Shown here piece by piece: positions 52,088 to 60,579 of a DNA stretch of 64,000 nt (position 1 is the stretch's first letter; the number at the start of each line of letters is the position of its first letter). Below the pieces are notes generated by a model, which did not search any database, was not told the DNA's origin, and was given only the letters and a program-made list of their open reading frames with translations. A program made the position numbers and the translations under genes. Source of the stretch: Pedobacter miscanthi (GTDB lineage Bacteria > Bacteroidota > Bacteroidia > Sphingobacteriales > Sphingobacteriaceae); the NCBI RefSeq assembly GCF_003315595.1, contig NZ_QNQU01000006.1, positions 62,001 through 126,000 of the forward strand, in the 5' to 3' direction.

Positions 52088-52255
52088 ATGATAATTGAAA
52101 TTAAGCAACCTGTTACTAAAGAAAAAGTTCTTGAAGCAATCCAGAAGGCCTCTTCAGGAGTTGTTAAAAAATCCTTACGTAAACATTTTGGAAAACTACA
52201 ACGAAACTTAGACAGTGTGGATTACCAAAAAAAGTTAAGGGATGAGTTCATTTAG
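52088..52255 (+). CDS. Antitoxin-like protein 2 (VapB-like) of the PIN module
   Basis: A 55-residue protein MIIEIKQPVTKEKVLEAIQK...LRKHFGKLQRNLDSVDYQKKLRDEFI. The frame extends up to 52061, but the ATG at 52088 avoids overlap with the preceding gene. Ends in QxxLRDEF, like antitoxin 1's QxxLRDEW, suggesting a shared toxin-binding tail. It overlaps the toxin gene by 14 bp. Confidence 0.75.
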   Translation: MIIEIKQPVTKEKVLEAIQKASSGVVKKSLRKHFGKLQRNLDSVDYQKKLRDEFI

Positions 52256-52604
52256 TTTTGTTGCTGATACAAATTTTCTTATCGATGTACACGAGGGATT
52301 AGAGAAAACTGAGCCATTTCTTGATGGTACAGCCATTGTATCTGTAATATCCGAAATAGAACTACTTGGATGGCATCTATTATCAAAAGAAGAAAAATTA
52401 TCTCTTGAATCTCTCTTGAGCGATTGTGTGATTATTGAACTGAATTCAGAAATAAAAAGAATAGCCATTTCTATACGACAAAAGTTTAAAATTAAAACAC
52501 CAGATGCAATTATTGCAGCTACATCAAAATTTCTTCAAATCCCATTAGTTACATCTGATAAAGGCTTCAAATTAATTCCAGATATTGAATTAATACTGAT
52601 TTAA
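52242..52604 (+). CDS. PIN-domain toxin (VapC-like)
   Basis: A 120-residue PIN protein with acidic residues VADTNF (D9), SEIELLG (E38/E40), TPDAIIAA (D88) and TSDKGF (D106), the metal-binding set of VapC RNases. It is preceded by two antitoxin-like genes, overlapping the second by 14 bp. RNA target unknown. Confidence 0.88.
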   Translation: MSSFSFVADTNFLIDVHEGLEKTEPFLDGTAIVSVISEIELLGWHLLSKEEKLSLESLLSDCVIIELNSEIKRIAISIRQKFKIKTPDAIIAATSKFLQIPLVTSDKGFKLIPDIELILI

Positions 52605-52660
52605 AGTTGATTTCTTCCACTTTAACCTTTTAACTTTACATAAATTTTTAACATTTTTTA

Positions 52661-53362
52661 ATGAACATTATAATTACAGGCGCAAGTAGCGGAATCGGTT
52701 TCGAAACGGCTTTAGAGTTTAGCTTACATAAAGAGAATAAGATTGTTGCCGTTGCACGCTCGGCCGATAAATTGCGTAAACTGCTTGAAATTGCAAGGGG
52801 CATTAATCCCGACTGCACACTTTTACCAGTAGAATTCGATATTGTAAACGACGATTATGCAGTATTGGTCCCTTTTTTAAAGGAACGCCTGGGCACTATC
52901 GATATCCTGATCAATAATGCGGGTGCATTAATTAATAAACCTTTTTTAGAAACCACAGAGGCTGATCTGGGCGAGATGTTGCAGAGCAATGTGATATCAC
53001 ATTTCAGGATGATCCAGAATCTTTTACCCTTAATGCAGGGCGGCAGCCATATCGTCAATATTGGCAGTATGGGCGGTTTTCAGGGCAGTGTGAAATTTCC
53101 GGGCTTATCGGCTTATTCGGCAAGTAAGGCAGCACTGCACACACTAACCGAATGTTTGGCATTTGAACTGGCCGAAACAGGGATCAAGATAAATTGCCTG
53201 GCATTAGGATCGGCGCAAACAGAAATGCTGGAAGCTGCTTTTCCGGGATATCAAAGTCCGGTGATGGCTTTCGAAATGGGGAAATATGTTGCCGATTTTG
53301 CAAAAACCGGACACAAATTCTTTAACGGCAAAATTTTACCTGTTGCGGTTACTACGCCATAA
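52661..53362 (+). CDS. Short-chain dehydrogenase/reductase
   Basis: A 233-residue SDR: IITGASSGIGFETA, LINNAGA, serine in IGSMGG, YSASK (Y, K). Unlike many SDRs it ends early (MGKYVADFAKTGHKFFNGKI). A -7-like TAACTTTA lies upstream. The substrate is unknown. Confidence 0.88.
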   Translation: MNIIITGASSGIGFETALEFSLHKENKIVAVARSADKLRKLLEIARGINPDCTLLPVEFDIVNDDYAVLVPFLKERLGTIDILINNAGALINKPFLETTEADLGEMLQSNVISHFRMIQNLLPLMQGGSHIVNIGSMGGFQGSVKFPGLSAYSASKAALHTLTECLAFELAETGIKINCLALGSAQTEMLEAAFPGYQSPVMAFEMGKYVADFAKTGHKFFNGKILPVAVTTP

Positions 53363-53415
53363 TATGATAATTTTTAGTAATTTACACTTGTAATCTAAAA
53401 AACTAAAAAATATCT

Positions 53416-53808
53416 ATGGAAACAAATTCTCCTTTTGAAACAAATTCTCCTTTTAAAACTGCCGACAATGGAAAAAACGCGGCGATAGTAAGCTACTTTT
53501 GGTTTATTGGGTGGATAATTGCCTATTTCGCCATGTATAAAGATAACAAAACAGAATTAAGCCGCTACCATTTAAAACAAACGCTGCTATTCCATTTGGT
53601 ATCTACAGTGATAAGTTGGGGCTTAAGTTTATTTTTAATTCCGGTAATTTTTGCAACCGGCTTTGGAGGAAGTTATTATATTCTTCGCGTTATTCAGGTT
53701 GTACTTTTCGTATTTTGGATTATCGGATTAATTGCCGCTATTCAGGGACAAAAGAAACCTATTCCATTAATCGGCGATAAAGCTCAAACCATGTTCCCAA
53801 GTATTTAA
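53416..53808 (+). CDS. DUF4870 membrane protein
   Basis: A 130-residue protein with three hydrophobic segments after a short cytoplasmic start. The N-terminus repeats TNSPFETNSPFKT from an 18-bp direct repeat in the DNA (AAACAAATTCTCCTTTTG-like). The core KNAAIVSYFWFIGWIIAYF...LSRYHLKQTLLFHL fits DUF4870. A terminator follows. Confidence 0.8.
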   Translation: METNSPFETNSPFKTADNGKNAAIVSYFWFIGWIIAYFAMYKDNKTELSRYHLKQTLLFHLVSTVISWGLSLFLIPVIFATGFGGSYYILRVIQVVLFVFWIIGLIAAIQGQKKPIPLIGDKAQTMFPSI

Positions 53809-53831
53809 CAGAACCAAATATTTTATTTATG

Positions 53832-53858
53832 GTCTGGGCATTTTGCCCAGACTTTTTT
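53832..53858 (+). terminator. Intrinsic terminator after the DUF4870 gene
   Basis: Stem GTCTGGGC / GCCCAGAC with a 5-nt loop followed by TTTTTT. Confidence 0.88.
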
Positions 53859-53904
53859 GTTTCAACTCATTTTCAACATTTTAATCGACTTTAGATATTT
53901 TTTA

Positions 53905-53912
53905 TATCTTTG
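53905..53912 (+). promoter_or_regulatory. -7 promoter box for the NlpC/P60 gene
   Basis: TATCTTTG, exact match, 10 bp before the ATG at 53923; the longer frame from 53857 would start upstream of it. Confidence 0.55.
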
Positions 53913-53922
53913 GTTCCAACAT

Positions 53923-54468
53923 ATGAAGAAAATAATATTTGCCATTTCGTTTCTCATTTTGTCTGCCACGGCAGGAAAAGCCCAAACCATCTTACCCGCA
54001 CAATACCAGGAACTGGTAAAGCAACTGGTTGCCAATCTGCCAAAAAACACAACCATTACCGAAAATACCAATCAAACCAATTCTACTTCACTTATTGATT
54101 TTGCCAAAAGCATGTTGGGTATCCCCTATCGTTATGCTACAAGCAATCCAAAAGTTGGTTTCGATTGCTCTGGTTTTGTAAGTTATGTGTTCAGTAATTT
54201 TGGCTTTAAAGTTCCGCGTTCTTCACGCGAATTTAGTTATGCGGGTAAAGAAACCAGCCTCGAAAATGCAAAAGTAGGTGATGTATTGATTTTTACCGGC
54301 AGTAATTCAAGAGTAAGAAGAATTGGCCATGTTGGCATTGTTTATTCTATTGACGAAAACGGGATCAAATTCATCCATGCTTCTTCGGGTAAAGCACATC
54401 AGGTAACCATTACCGATCTTGATGGGCATTACAAAGCCCGTTTTATGAAAATTGTGAGTATCCTTTAA
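53923..54468 (+). CDS. NlpC/P60 cell-wall peptidase
   Basis: A 181-residue exported protein (signal ending GKAQ). The peptidase domain has FDCSGFVSYVF (catalytic C82), IGHVGIV (H136) and FIHASS (H152). It cleaves peptidoglycan stem peptides. The start MKKIIFAISFLILS at 53923 is chosen from the promoter box and signal peptide. It abuts the convergent YdeI-like gene. Confidence 0.9.
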   Translation: MKKIIFAISFLILSATAGKAQTILPAQYQELVKQLVANLPKNTTITENTNQTNSTSLIDFAKSMLGIPYRYATSNPKVGFDCSGFVSYVFSNFGFKVPRSSREFSYAGKETSLENAKVGDVLIFTGSNSRVRRIGHVGIVYSIDENGIKFIHASSGKAHQVTITDLDGHYKARFMKIVSIL

Positions 54469-55074
54469 TTACTTTTTATATTTCCACATTCTTGTTTTGC
54501 CTTCTGCAAGCCACTCTAAGGTAGTTTCCAGTCTTTTTAAACGTGTAGCTTCTGTTTTGGCTTCTTCGAGCCACATTACATAATCTTTTTTGTTGGATGG
54601 ACTAAAATTCTGAAAAACAGCTAAAGCTTCCGGATCTTCGTTCAAAGCCTCCATCAGGTATCCGGGAATAATAAGTTCTTTCTTTTCGGTAGATTTTGGT
54701 TTTGGCGGCAATTTTATATTGTCTTCATTTAATTTAATGGCCTGCTGAATGTAAGCAATAAGGATTTCATCCGCAGGCAGATCATCAAAAGAAGTTATTT
54801 TGCCCAGTAAACCCATGGCTTCTGAGCGTTCTTTAAAAATACCGTATTCATCGTTTATTAGGGAACCTTTCCAGAAACCAAAGGCGCAATGGTTTTTAAA
54901 TGAAGCCATGTGGCAAACAGTACCTTTATAATCAAAAAAAGGCATACCCCACTTCATTTTTTCTTCGATACGTGCATCAGCTTTGTGTACCAGATTTCTT
55001 AAATGGTCCAAAATCGGAATGGCAAATTCGGCCGAATTGATGATATACTGGTCTACCTGAACGAGGGTGTGCAT
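54469..55074 (-). CDS. YdeI/OmpD-associated family protein with DUF1801 domain
   Basis: A 201-residue protein: DUF1801-like N-terminus (ILDHLRNLVHKADARIEEKMKWGMPFFDYKGTV) and C-terminal YdeI segment (MEALNEDPEALAVFQNFSPSNKKDYVMWLEEAKTEATR). Function unknown, cytoplasmic. A -7-like TAGTTTTG (minus, 55105-55112) overlaps the 3' end of the flavin reductase gene upstream. Confidence 0.82.
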   Translation of the reverse strand: MHTLVQVDQYIINSAEFAIPILDHLRNLVHKADARIEEKMKWGMPFFDYKGTVCHMASFKNHCAFGFWKGSLINDEYGIFKERSEAMGLLGKITSFDDLPADEILIAYIQQAIKLNEDNIKLPPKPKSTEKKELIIPGYLMEALNEDPEALAVFQNFSPSNKKDYVMWLEEAKTEATRLKRLETTLEWLAEGKTRMWKYKK

Positions 55075-55098
55075 GGCTAAAAGTTTGGGTACTTAAAT

Positions 55099-55986
55099 TT
55101 AAAGCAAAACTATCTTTAAAGCAAGTTCAACTTCGCCATTATTCAGAAATTTCTTTGCCAGTTCGTGCAATTCCCTTTCGCGGTTTGTACTATCGCCAAT
55201 AGTGGCATCGAGCACTTCTTTCACATCAGCGTGAGTGCTGATCAGGTCGATTTCTTCGTCGCCTGGTAAATGTTCAACATTGCCCAACATCCCCAGATCA
55301 TTTCCGGTTAACACTTTCGAAAAGCGGACCGATTGCGGTAAGCGGTCTACCCCTATTCCCAATTTTGCAAGGGGTTTAGCAACTTTAAACAGGTTATCGT
55401 TTGTTACCCTGCAATACCAGTCGCCACCTAAACGGGCCACAAGGTCTATTTTATGCTGATCAATTTTTCCGCTTTCATCCAAAATTTCCTCGTTAATGTG
55501 GATCAGTTTGATTTCAGCCAAAATCAGGTTTCCCGCTCCATGGCTGTCTCCTAACGGAATTACATCATTTACGACACATTCGAACTGCACTGGTGCTTCT
55601 GCAACTCTTGGCGGACGAACAAGATCTGATTTCAGCATGGTAAAACCGGCTTTTTCGAACTCATTTACACCTTTGGCGTATTCGGTACTGGCCAGGCTCA
55701 TCTGCTGCACCATATCGTAATTTACAATATTGATAACACACTCTTTAATCTGATGGATATTTTCTAAAGTATGTTTGGTGGTATTATCGCGCACCCTCCG
55801 GGAAGGTGAAAAAACGCAGATCGGCGGATTGGTACTGAACATATTAAAGAAACTGAAGGGACTCAGATTGATATTCCCTTCGGCATCTACTGTTGAAGCA
55901 AAACAAACGGGCCTGGGCGCAATGGCGTATTGCAGGTAGTTCTGAAGTTCTACAGGGGTTAAATCGGAGGTGTTTAGGGTTAGCAC
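55099..55986 (-). CDS. Flavin reductase-like FMN-binding protein
   Basis: A 295-residue protein of the flavin reductase fold, with NYLQYAIAPRPVCFASTVDAEGNINLSPFSFFNMFSTNPP as its leading block. The start codon is GTG (55984-55986). The catalytic partner is unknown. It lies between the FAH and YdeI-like genes on the same strand. Confidence 0.85.
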   Translation of the reverse strand: MLTLNTSDLTPVELQNYLQYAIAPRPVCFASTVDAEGNINLSPFSFFNMFSTNPPICVFSPSRRVRDNTTKHTLENIHQIKECVINIVNYDMVQQMSLASTEYAKGVNEFEKAGFTMLKSDLVRPPRVAEAPVQFECVVNDVIPLGDSHGAGNLILAEIKLIHINEEILDESGKIDQHKIDLVARLGGDWYCRVTNDNLFKVAKPLAKLGIGVDRLPQSVRFSKVLTGNDLGMLGNVEHLPGDEEIDLISTHADVKEVLDATIGDSTNRERELHELAKKFLNNGEVELALKIVLL

Positions 55987-56042
55987 GGGTGATAGTTTAG
56001 TTTGGCAAAAGGTTAAAAACCGAGACTAAAATTTATAAAGGC

Positions 56043-56127
56043 CGTCATTTCGAGCGGAGTTCAACGGAGCCGAGAAATCTGTCTTGAGATAGATCTCTCC
56101 GCTCCACTGCGTTCCGGTCGAGATGAC
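56043..56127. repeat. Extragenic hairpin repeat, copy 5
   Basis: GTCATTTCGAGCGGAG...TCTTGAGATAGATCTCTCCGCTCC...CCGGTCGAGATGACG, a long hairpin like those at 23925 and 60483. It lies in the 3' region of the FAH gene. A separate perfect palindrome ATCCGATAGCTATCGGAT follows at 56154-56171. Confidence 0.85.
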
Positions 56128-56189
56128 GACTTTTCTATGAGATCCTGAAATAAATCCGATAGCTATCGGATCAGGATAACGACTTTATC

Positions 56190-57185
56190 TTACTTCTTCA
56201 AAGCTAAAATCGAAAAATCAGTATCAGCCTTTGTTATTGTATTGGTTAAAGCACCCAGGCCTGTAATTTCCATTTCCACCACATCACCAGGCTGCAACCA
56301 CTGTACTTTATAATCAGGATCGTTAAGCAAACCTGTACCATTTAATTCCAAGAAACAGCCTGTTCCAACTGTTCCGGAACCGATTACATCTCCGGGAAGA
56401 ATATCCACGCCATAGGCACAACGTTCGATAATTTCGGCAAAAGTCCAGTCCATATCTGCTGCATTTCCTTTCGAAACTTCGATACCATTTACCCTGCAGG
56501 TCATTTTAAGATCGTAAGCATTGCCCACATGTCCTTTTTTAGGTGCCACCTTATATTGCAACAATTCATCAGGGGTAACCAGCCACGGACCGATTACGGT
56601 AGAAAAATCTTTTCCTTTGGCAGGGCCTAAATTTAAGAGCATTTCTTCCATTTGTAAGGTGCGGGCGCTCATATCGTTCATTACCATGTATCCGGCAATG
56701 TATCCATCAGCCTCAGCAGCCTTTATATTTCTTCCTTTTTTACCGATAACTACAGCAAGCTCCAGTTCGAAATCTAGTTTATCAAAATGATCGGGCATGC
56801 ATTCAATTTCGCCGGTACCCTGGATAGCGTTATGATTGGTAAAATAAAAGATCGGGTATTCATCAAACTGCGGAATCATATCAACCTTTCTGTTTCTGCG
56901 GGCCGCTGCCACATGCTGACGGAATGCATATCCATCACGGCAACTGGCAGGATGCGGAACAGGGGCAAGTATTTCATAAAAAATTTCTTCTTTCGCGTTG
57001 AGGCTTCCCTCTTTAATCTGATCATCAACACGTTTTGCCCTTTCCATCAATACCTCACCGCCCTGCAGAAATTCGTTCATGTTATCAGGAATCAGCTTAT
57101 CGCAGCTATTTAAGTTATAGATATGCCCATCTACAAACACACCAAGATGCTCTCTATCTTCGGTTTTATAGGATACTAGTTTCAT
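56190..57185 (-). CDS. Fumarylacetoacetate hydrolase family protein
   Basis: A 331-residue FAH protein, probably fumarylacetoacetase, the last step of tyrosine degradation. Metal-binding residues are visible: DFELELAVVIGKKGRNI (E140, E142) and MNDMSART (D171). Its neighbours hmgA and hpd make that role likely, though other FAH substrates cannot be excluded. It ends 62 bp upstream of a hairpin repeat (copy 5). Confidence 0.83.
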   Translation of the reverse strand: MKLVSYKTEDREHLGVFVDGHIYNLNSCDKLIPDNMNEFLQGGEVLMERAKRVDDQIKEGSLNAKEEIFYEILAPVPHPASCRDGYAFRQHVAAARRNRKVDMIPQFDEYPIFYFTNHNAIQGTGEIECMPDHFDKLDFELELAVVIGKKGRNIKAAEADGYIAGYMVMNDMSARTLQMEEMLLNLGPAKGKDFSTVIGPWLVTPDELLQYKVAPKKGHVGNAYDLKMTCRVNGIEVSKGNAADMDWTFAEIIERCAYGVDILPGDVIGSGTVGTGCFLELNGTGLLNDPDYKVQWLQPGDVVEMEITGLGALTNTITKADTDFSILALKK

Positions 57186-57251
57186 ATATCATTTGGTTAA
57201 ATACGCGGTAAAGCTAAGCAATTAGCCTATTCAAAATCAAACTTGACTGTA

Positions 57252-57707
57252 TTATTTTAACACAGCATATTGTTGAAGGTTTGGTTTGATGAGCGGGAAA
57301 TCTTTGGGCTGCAGGTTTTTGTACCTTTTTTTATTGGAGAGTAAATTACCGATCAATAATCCGCCCGATACACCTACAGGTACACCCGCAGCTATAAGCA
57401 CTACAGATTCTACCAGTTTATCACTTTTGGCGGCCAGTATAAAAAAGGTAAGTCCGCCGGCAATGGCCAACGGAGCAACAATACCCCTGCGGTGAATGGA
57501 TATCGCGCTGATGTTATCGGCATTGATTTTTACCGTATCCTTCCGGTTCCTGATAACCGTTAAGCCTTCATCTGAAACGGCATAAAAAATACCCCTGGTG
57601 GCATTTCCGCTCCGGTCTACAACCCTAACATTATATTTGGCTTTATGCTGTGCAAAACCGGTGTAACTTAATGCAAGAAATACAAGGAATGTAAAAATAA
57701 ATTTCAT
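57252..57707 (-). CDS. Exported protein of unknown function
   Basis: A 151-residue protein with a signal peptide (ending GFAQ), a basic beta-rich domain (KYNVRVVDRSGNATRGIFYAV) and then hydrophobic glycine-rich segments (about 80-122) that could be membrane segments. No family recognised. It is divergent from the region before hmgA. Confidence 0.7.
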   Translation of the reverse strand: MKFIFTFLVFLALSYTGFAQHKAKYNVRVVDRSGNATRGIFYAVSDEGLTVIRNRKDTVKINADNISAISIHRRGIVAPLAIAGGLTFFILAAKSDKLVESVVLIAAGVPVGVSGGLLIGNLLSNKKRYKNLQPKDFPLIKPNLQQYAVLK

Positions 57708-57792
57708 AGGGGATAGTAATATAAATAAGTAATTAAAGGTAATTAAAATTTCAACTTTTAAATAAAATACTTACCTTGGCTGAAGTAAAACC

Positions 57793-57894
57793 ATGATCTT
57801 AAAAGCATTACATATTACCCTTGTTAACGACGCCATTGCGGCACGCCGTTACAAGATGCTATCCAAGCTGATCATGGCGCAATATTCTCTGTAA
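57793..57894 (+). CDS. Candidate short ORF upstream of hmgA
   Basis: A 33-codon frame (begins MILKALHITLVNDAIAARRY, ends MAQYSL) between the divergent genes at 57707 and 57989. A near-consensus -7 box TACCTTGG precedes it closely. The protein is basic and helical in character; it could be a leader peptide or small membrane-associated protein, or chance. Too short for standard gene callers. Confidence 0.35.
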   Translation: MILKALHITLVNDAIAARRYKMLSKLIMAQYSL

Positions 57895-57988
57895 TTTACC
57901 CGCCCTTTCTTTTTAATCGAAACGCAATTGTGTTTTGATTGTTTATTTTATTAAGATTTTTTCTTTCTAACCATAACATCATTTTATT

Positions 57989-59149
57989 ATGCCTATTTAT
58001 CACAAATTAGGGCAAATTCCAGCTAAACGCCACACGGTTTTCCGTAAACCCGACGGAAATCTTTATGCCGAAGAATTGGTATCAACCGAAGGCTTTTCCA
58101 GTTTATATTCGCTGGTTTACCATTGCCATCCGCCAACCATTGTTAAAAGCCTGGGCGAAGCTTACAGCGTAGAACCTAAAATTGCACGAGAGAAACATTT
58201 AAAGCACACCAGCTTAATCGGTTTCAATATTAAACCTGAAGATGATTTTTTAAAAAGCCGTAAACCGGTACTGGTAAATAGTGATTTGCACATCGTTTTA
58301 GCCGCCCCAAGAAAATCAATGACTGATTATTTCTATAAAAACAGCCAGGCTGATGAAATGATCTTTGTGCACGAAGGTTCAGGAAAACTGAAAACCGGTT
58401 TTGGCGAAATCAAGTTTGCTTATGGTGATTACCTCATCATCCCCAGGGGAACCATTTACCAGATGGAATTCGACAATGAACAGAACAGGCTTTTCATCGT
58501 AGAGAGTTTTAGTCCGTTGAGGCCACCAAAACGGTACTTAAATCAGTTTGGTCAGCTAATGGAACATTCGCCTTATTGCGAACGCGATTTAAGATTACCC
58601 GAAAACCTGCGAACCCACGATGAATATGGCGATTTTAAGGTATTAATCAAAAAACAGGGCTTAATCTATCCCTATACTTATGGTACACACCCTTTTGATT
58701 ACGTAGGCTGGGACGGTTACCACTACCCTTATGCCTTCTCGATCCACGATTTTGAGCCGATAACGGGCCGTTTGCATCAACCACCCCCGGTACACCAAAC
58801 TTTTGAAGGGCACAATTTCGTAGTCTGCTCTTTCGTACCACGCAAATACGATTATCACCCCGATTCGATTCCGGCACCATATAACCACAGCAATGTAGAT
58901 AGCGATGAAGTACTTTATTATGTGGATGGCGATTTTATGAGTCGTAAAAGCGTAGTTAAAGGACAGATTACGCTACACCCGGGCGGCATCCCCCACGGAC
59001 CGCATCCCGGAACGGTAGAAAAATCAATAGGGAAAGAAAAAACAGATGAACTGGCGGTAATGATCGACCCTTTTAAACCTTTAATTCTTACTCAGGATGC
59101 GTTGGATATTGAAGATGAGAATTACCACAAAAGCTGGCAGGAAGGATAG
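57989..59149 (+). CDS. hmgA: Homogentisate 1,2-dioxygenase
   Basis: A 386-residue cupin-fold iron dioxygenase that opens homogentisate to maleylacetoacetate. The iron-site region HPGGIPHGPHPGT (residues 330-342) is visible, as is the opening PIYHKLGQIPAKRHTVFRKPDG. Followed by hpd with a repeat-bearing gap of 197 bp. Maleylacetoacetate isomerase is not in the window. Confidence 0.9.
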   Translation: MPIYHKLGQIPAKRHTVFRKPDGNLYAEELVSTEGFSSLYSLVYHCHPPTIVKSLGEAYSVEPKIAREKHLKHTSLIGFNIKPEDDFLKSRKPVLVNSDLHIVLAAPRKSMTDYFYKNSQADEMIFVHEGSGKLKTGFGEIKFAYGDYLIIPRGTIYQMEFDNEQNRLFIVESFSPLRPPKRYLNQFGQLMEHSPYCERDLRLPENLRTHDEYGDFKVLIKKQGLIYPYTYGTHPFDYVGWDGYHYPYAFSIHDFEPITGRLHQPPPVHQTFEGHNFVVCSFVPRKYDYHPDSIPAPYNHSNVDSDEVLYYVDGDFMSRKSVVKGQITLHPGGIPHGPHPGTVEKSIGKEKTDELAVMIDPFKPLILTQDALDIEDENYHKSWQEG

Positions 59150-59154
59150 GTTTT

Positions 59155-59280
59155 TAGTCTTGAGTCTATAGTCCGAAGTCGGGAAGACCGGGGTCCGAAG
59201 ATTAGGTGGTTAAAGAATACCTTAGTCTTAAGTCCGAAGTCTATAGTCCGAAGTCGGAAGACCGGGGTCCGAAGATTAGT
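59155..59280 (+). repeat. GTCCGAAG repeats between hmgA and hpd
   Basis: Two direct units, AGTCTTGAGTCTATAGTCCG... at 59155 and AGTCTTAAGTCCGAAGTC... at 59224, both ending CCGGGGTCCGAAGATTAG. Related units end the glycosyltransferase (19521) and DUF3810 (17558) genes. Confidence 0.75.
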
Positions 59281-59346
59281 GCAACTTAAAACAATTCAAC
59301 GTCCAACCTTACAACAATTAACAACAACATTACAACATACAAAACA

Positions 59347-60477
59347 ATGGAAACACAAACATTTGCAGAAAAAATATCAAAAGCACCAGATTTTCTGCCT
59401 ATTAACGGAACAGATTATATCGAATTTTATGTGGGCAATGCCAAACAGGCTGCGCACTATTATAAAACCGCATTTGGTTTTCAAAGTTTGGCTTATGCCG
59501 GACCAGAAACCGGTGTGCGCGACCGTTCTTCGTATGTATTGCAACAGGGAAAAATCAGGTTGATTTTAACTACAGCATTAAAATCAGATCACCCGATTTC
59601 GGAACATGTTAAGAAACATGGCGATGGAGTAAAAGTACTGGCCCTTTGGGTAGATGATGCTTACAGTGCATTTGAAGAAACCACTAAACGTGGCGCGAAA
59701 CCGTACATGGAACCTAAAACCTTAACAGACGAGTATGGTGAAGTTAAAATGAGCGGGATTTATACTTATGGCGAAACCGTACACATGTTTATTGAGCGCA
59801 AAAACTATAACGGTACATTTATGCCAGGTTACCGTGTTTGGGAAAGCGATTATCAACCGCAAGATGCCGGCCTTTTATACATCGATCATTGTGTGGGCAA
59901 TGTGGGCTGGAACCGTATGAACGAGGCTGTACAATGGTATGAAGATGTAATGGGTTTTGTAAACATCTTATCGTTTGATGATAAACAGATCAACACAGAG
60001 TATTCAGCCTTAATGAGCAAGGTGATGAGCAACGGGAACGGTTATTCAAAATTCCCGATCAATGAGCCTGCCGAGGGTAAAAAGAAATCGCAGATTGAAG
60101 AATACCTCGAATATTATGAAGGCGAAGGCGTACAGCATATCGCTGTGGCTACAAAAGATATCGTAAAAACCGTTAAAGAATTAAAATCACGTGGGGTAGA
60201 ATTTCTAAGCGCTCCGCCGGAAGCTTATTACGATATGATGCCGGAACGTGTAGGTAAAATTGACGAAGAAATATCATTGTTGGAAAGTCTGGGCATTTTA
60301 GTTGATTGTGATGAGGAAGGTTATCTTTTACAAATTTTCACCAAACCGGTTGAAGATCGCCCTACCCTTTTCTTCGAAATTATTCAGCGTAAAGGAGCGC
60401 AGAGCTTCGGTGCCGGTAATTTTAAAGCACTTTTCGAATCTTTAGAGCGCGAGCAGGAATTACGAGGAAATTTATAA
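59347..60477 (+). CDS. hpd: 4-hydroxyphenylpyruvate dioxygenase
   Basis: A 376-residue Fe(II) dioxygenase converting 4-hydroxyphenylpyruvate to homogentisate. Iron ligands are H181 (IDHCVGNV), H264 (GVQHIAVAT) and E344 (LFFEIIQRKG), with the C-terminal GNFKALFESLE. Two VOC halves. Located beside hmgA; the aminotransferase that makes its substrate is not in the window. Confidence 0.95.
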   Translation: METQTFAEKISKAPDFLPINGTDYIEFYVGNAKQAAHYYKTAFGFQSLAYAGPETGVRDRSSYVLQQGKIRLILTTALKSDHPISEHVKKHGDGVKVLALWVDDAYSAFEETTKRGAKPYMEPKTLTDEYGEVKMSGIYTYGETVHMFIERKNYNGTFMPGYRVWESDYQPQDAGLLYIDHCVGNVGWNRMNEAVQWYEDVMGFVNILSFDDKQINTEYSALMSKVMSNGNGYSKFPINEPAEGKKKSQIEEYLEYYEGEGVQHIAVATKDIVKTVKELKSRGVEFLSAPPEAYYDMMPERVGKIDEEISLLESLGILVDCDEEGYLLQIFTKPVEDRPTLFFEIIQRKGAQSFGAGNFKALFESLEREQELRGNL

Positions 60478-60482
60478 GCAAT

Positions 60483-60569
60483 TCGTCATCTCGAGCGGAG
60501 CATAGCGTAGTCGAGAGATCTGTTTCGAGGTAGATCTCTCCGTTTCGCTGCGCTTCAGTCGAGATGACG
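60483..60569. repeat. Extragenic hairpin repeat, copy 6
   Basis: CGTCATCTCGAGCGGAG...TCGAGAGATCTGTTTCGAGGTAGATCTCTCCG...CAGTCGAGATGACG, between the convergent hpd and poxB genes. Arms pair almost fully. Confidence 0.85.
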
Positions 60570-60579
60570 TCTTCTTAGT

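Noticed and set aside
58647-58888. Minus-strand frames inside hmgA
   Set aside because: Antisense shadows of a well-supported gene.
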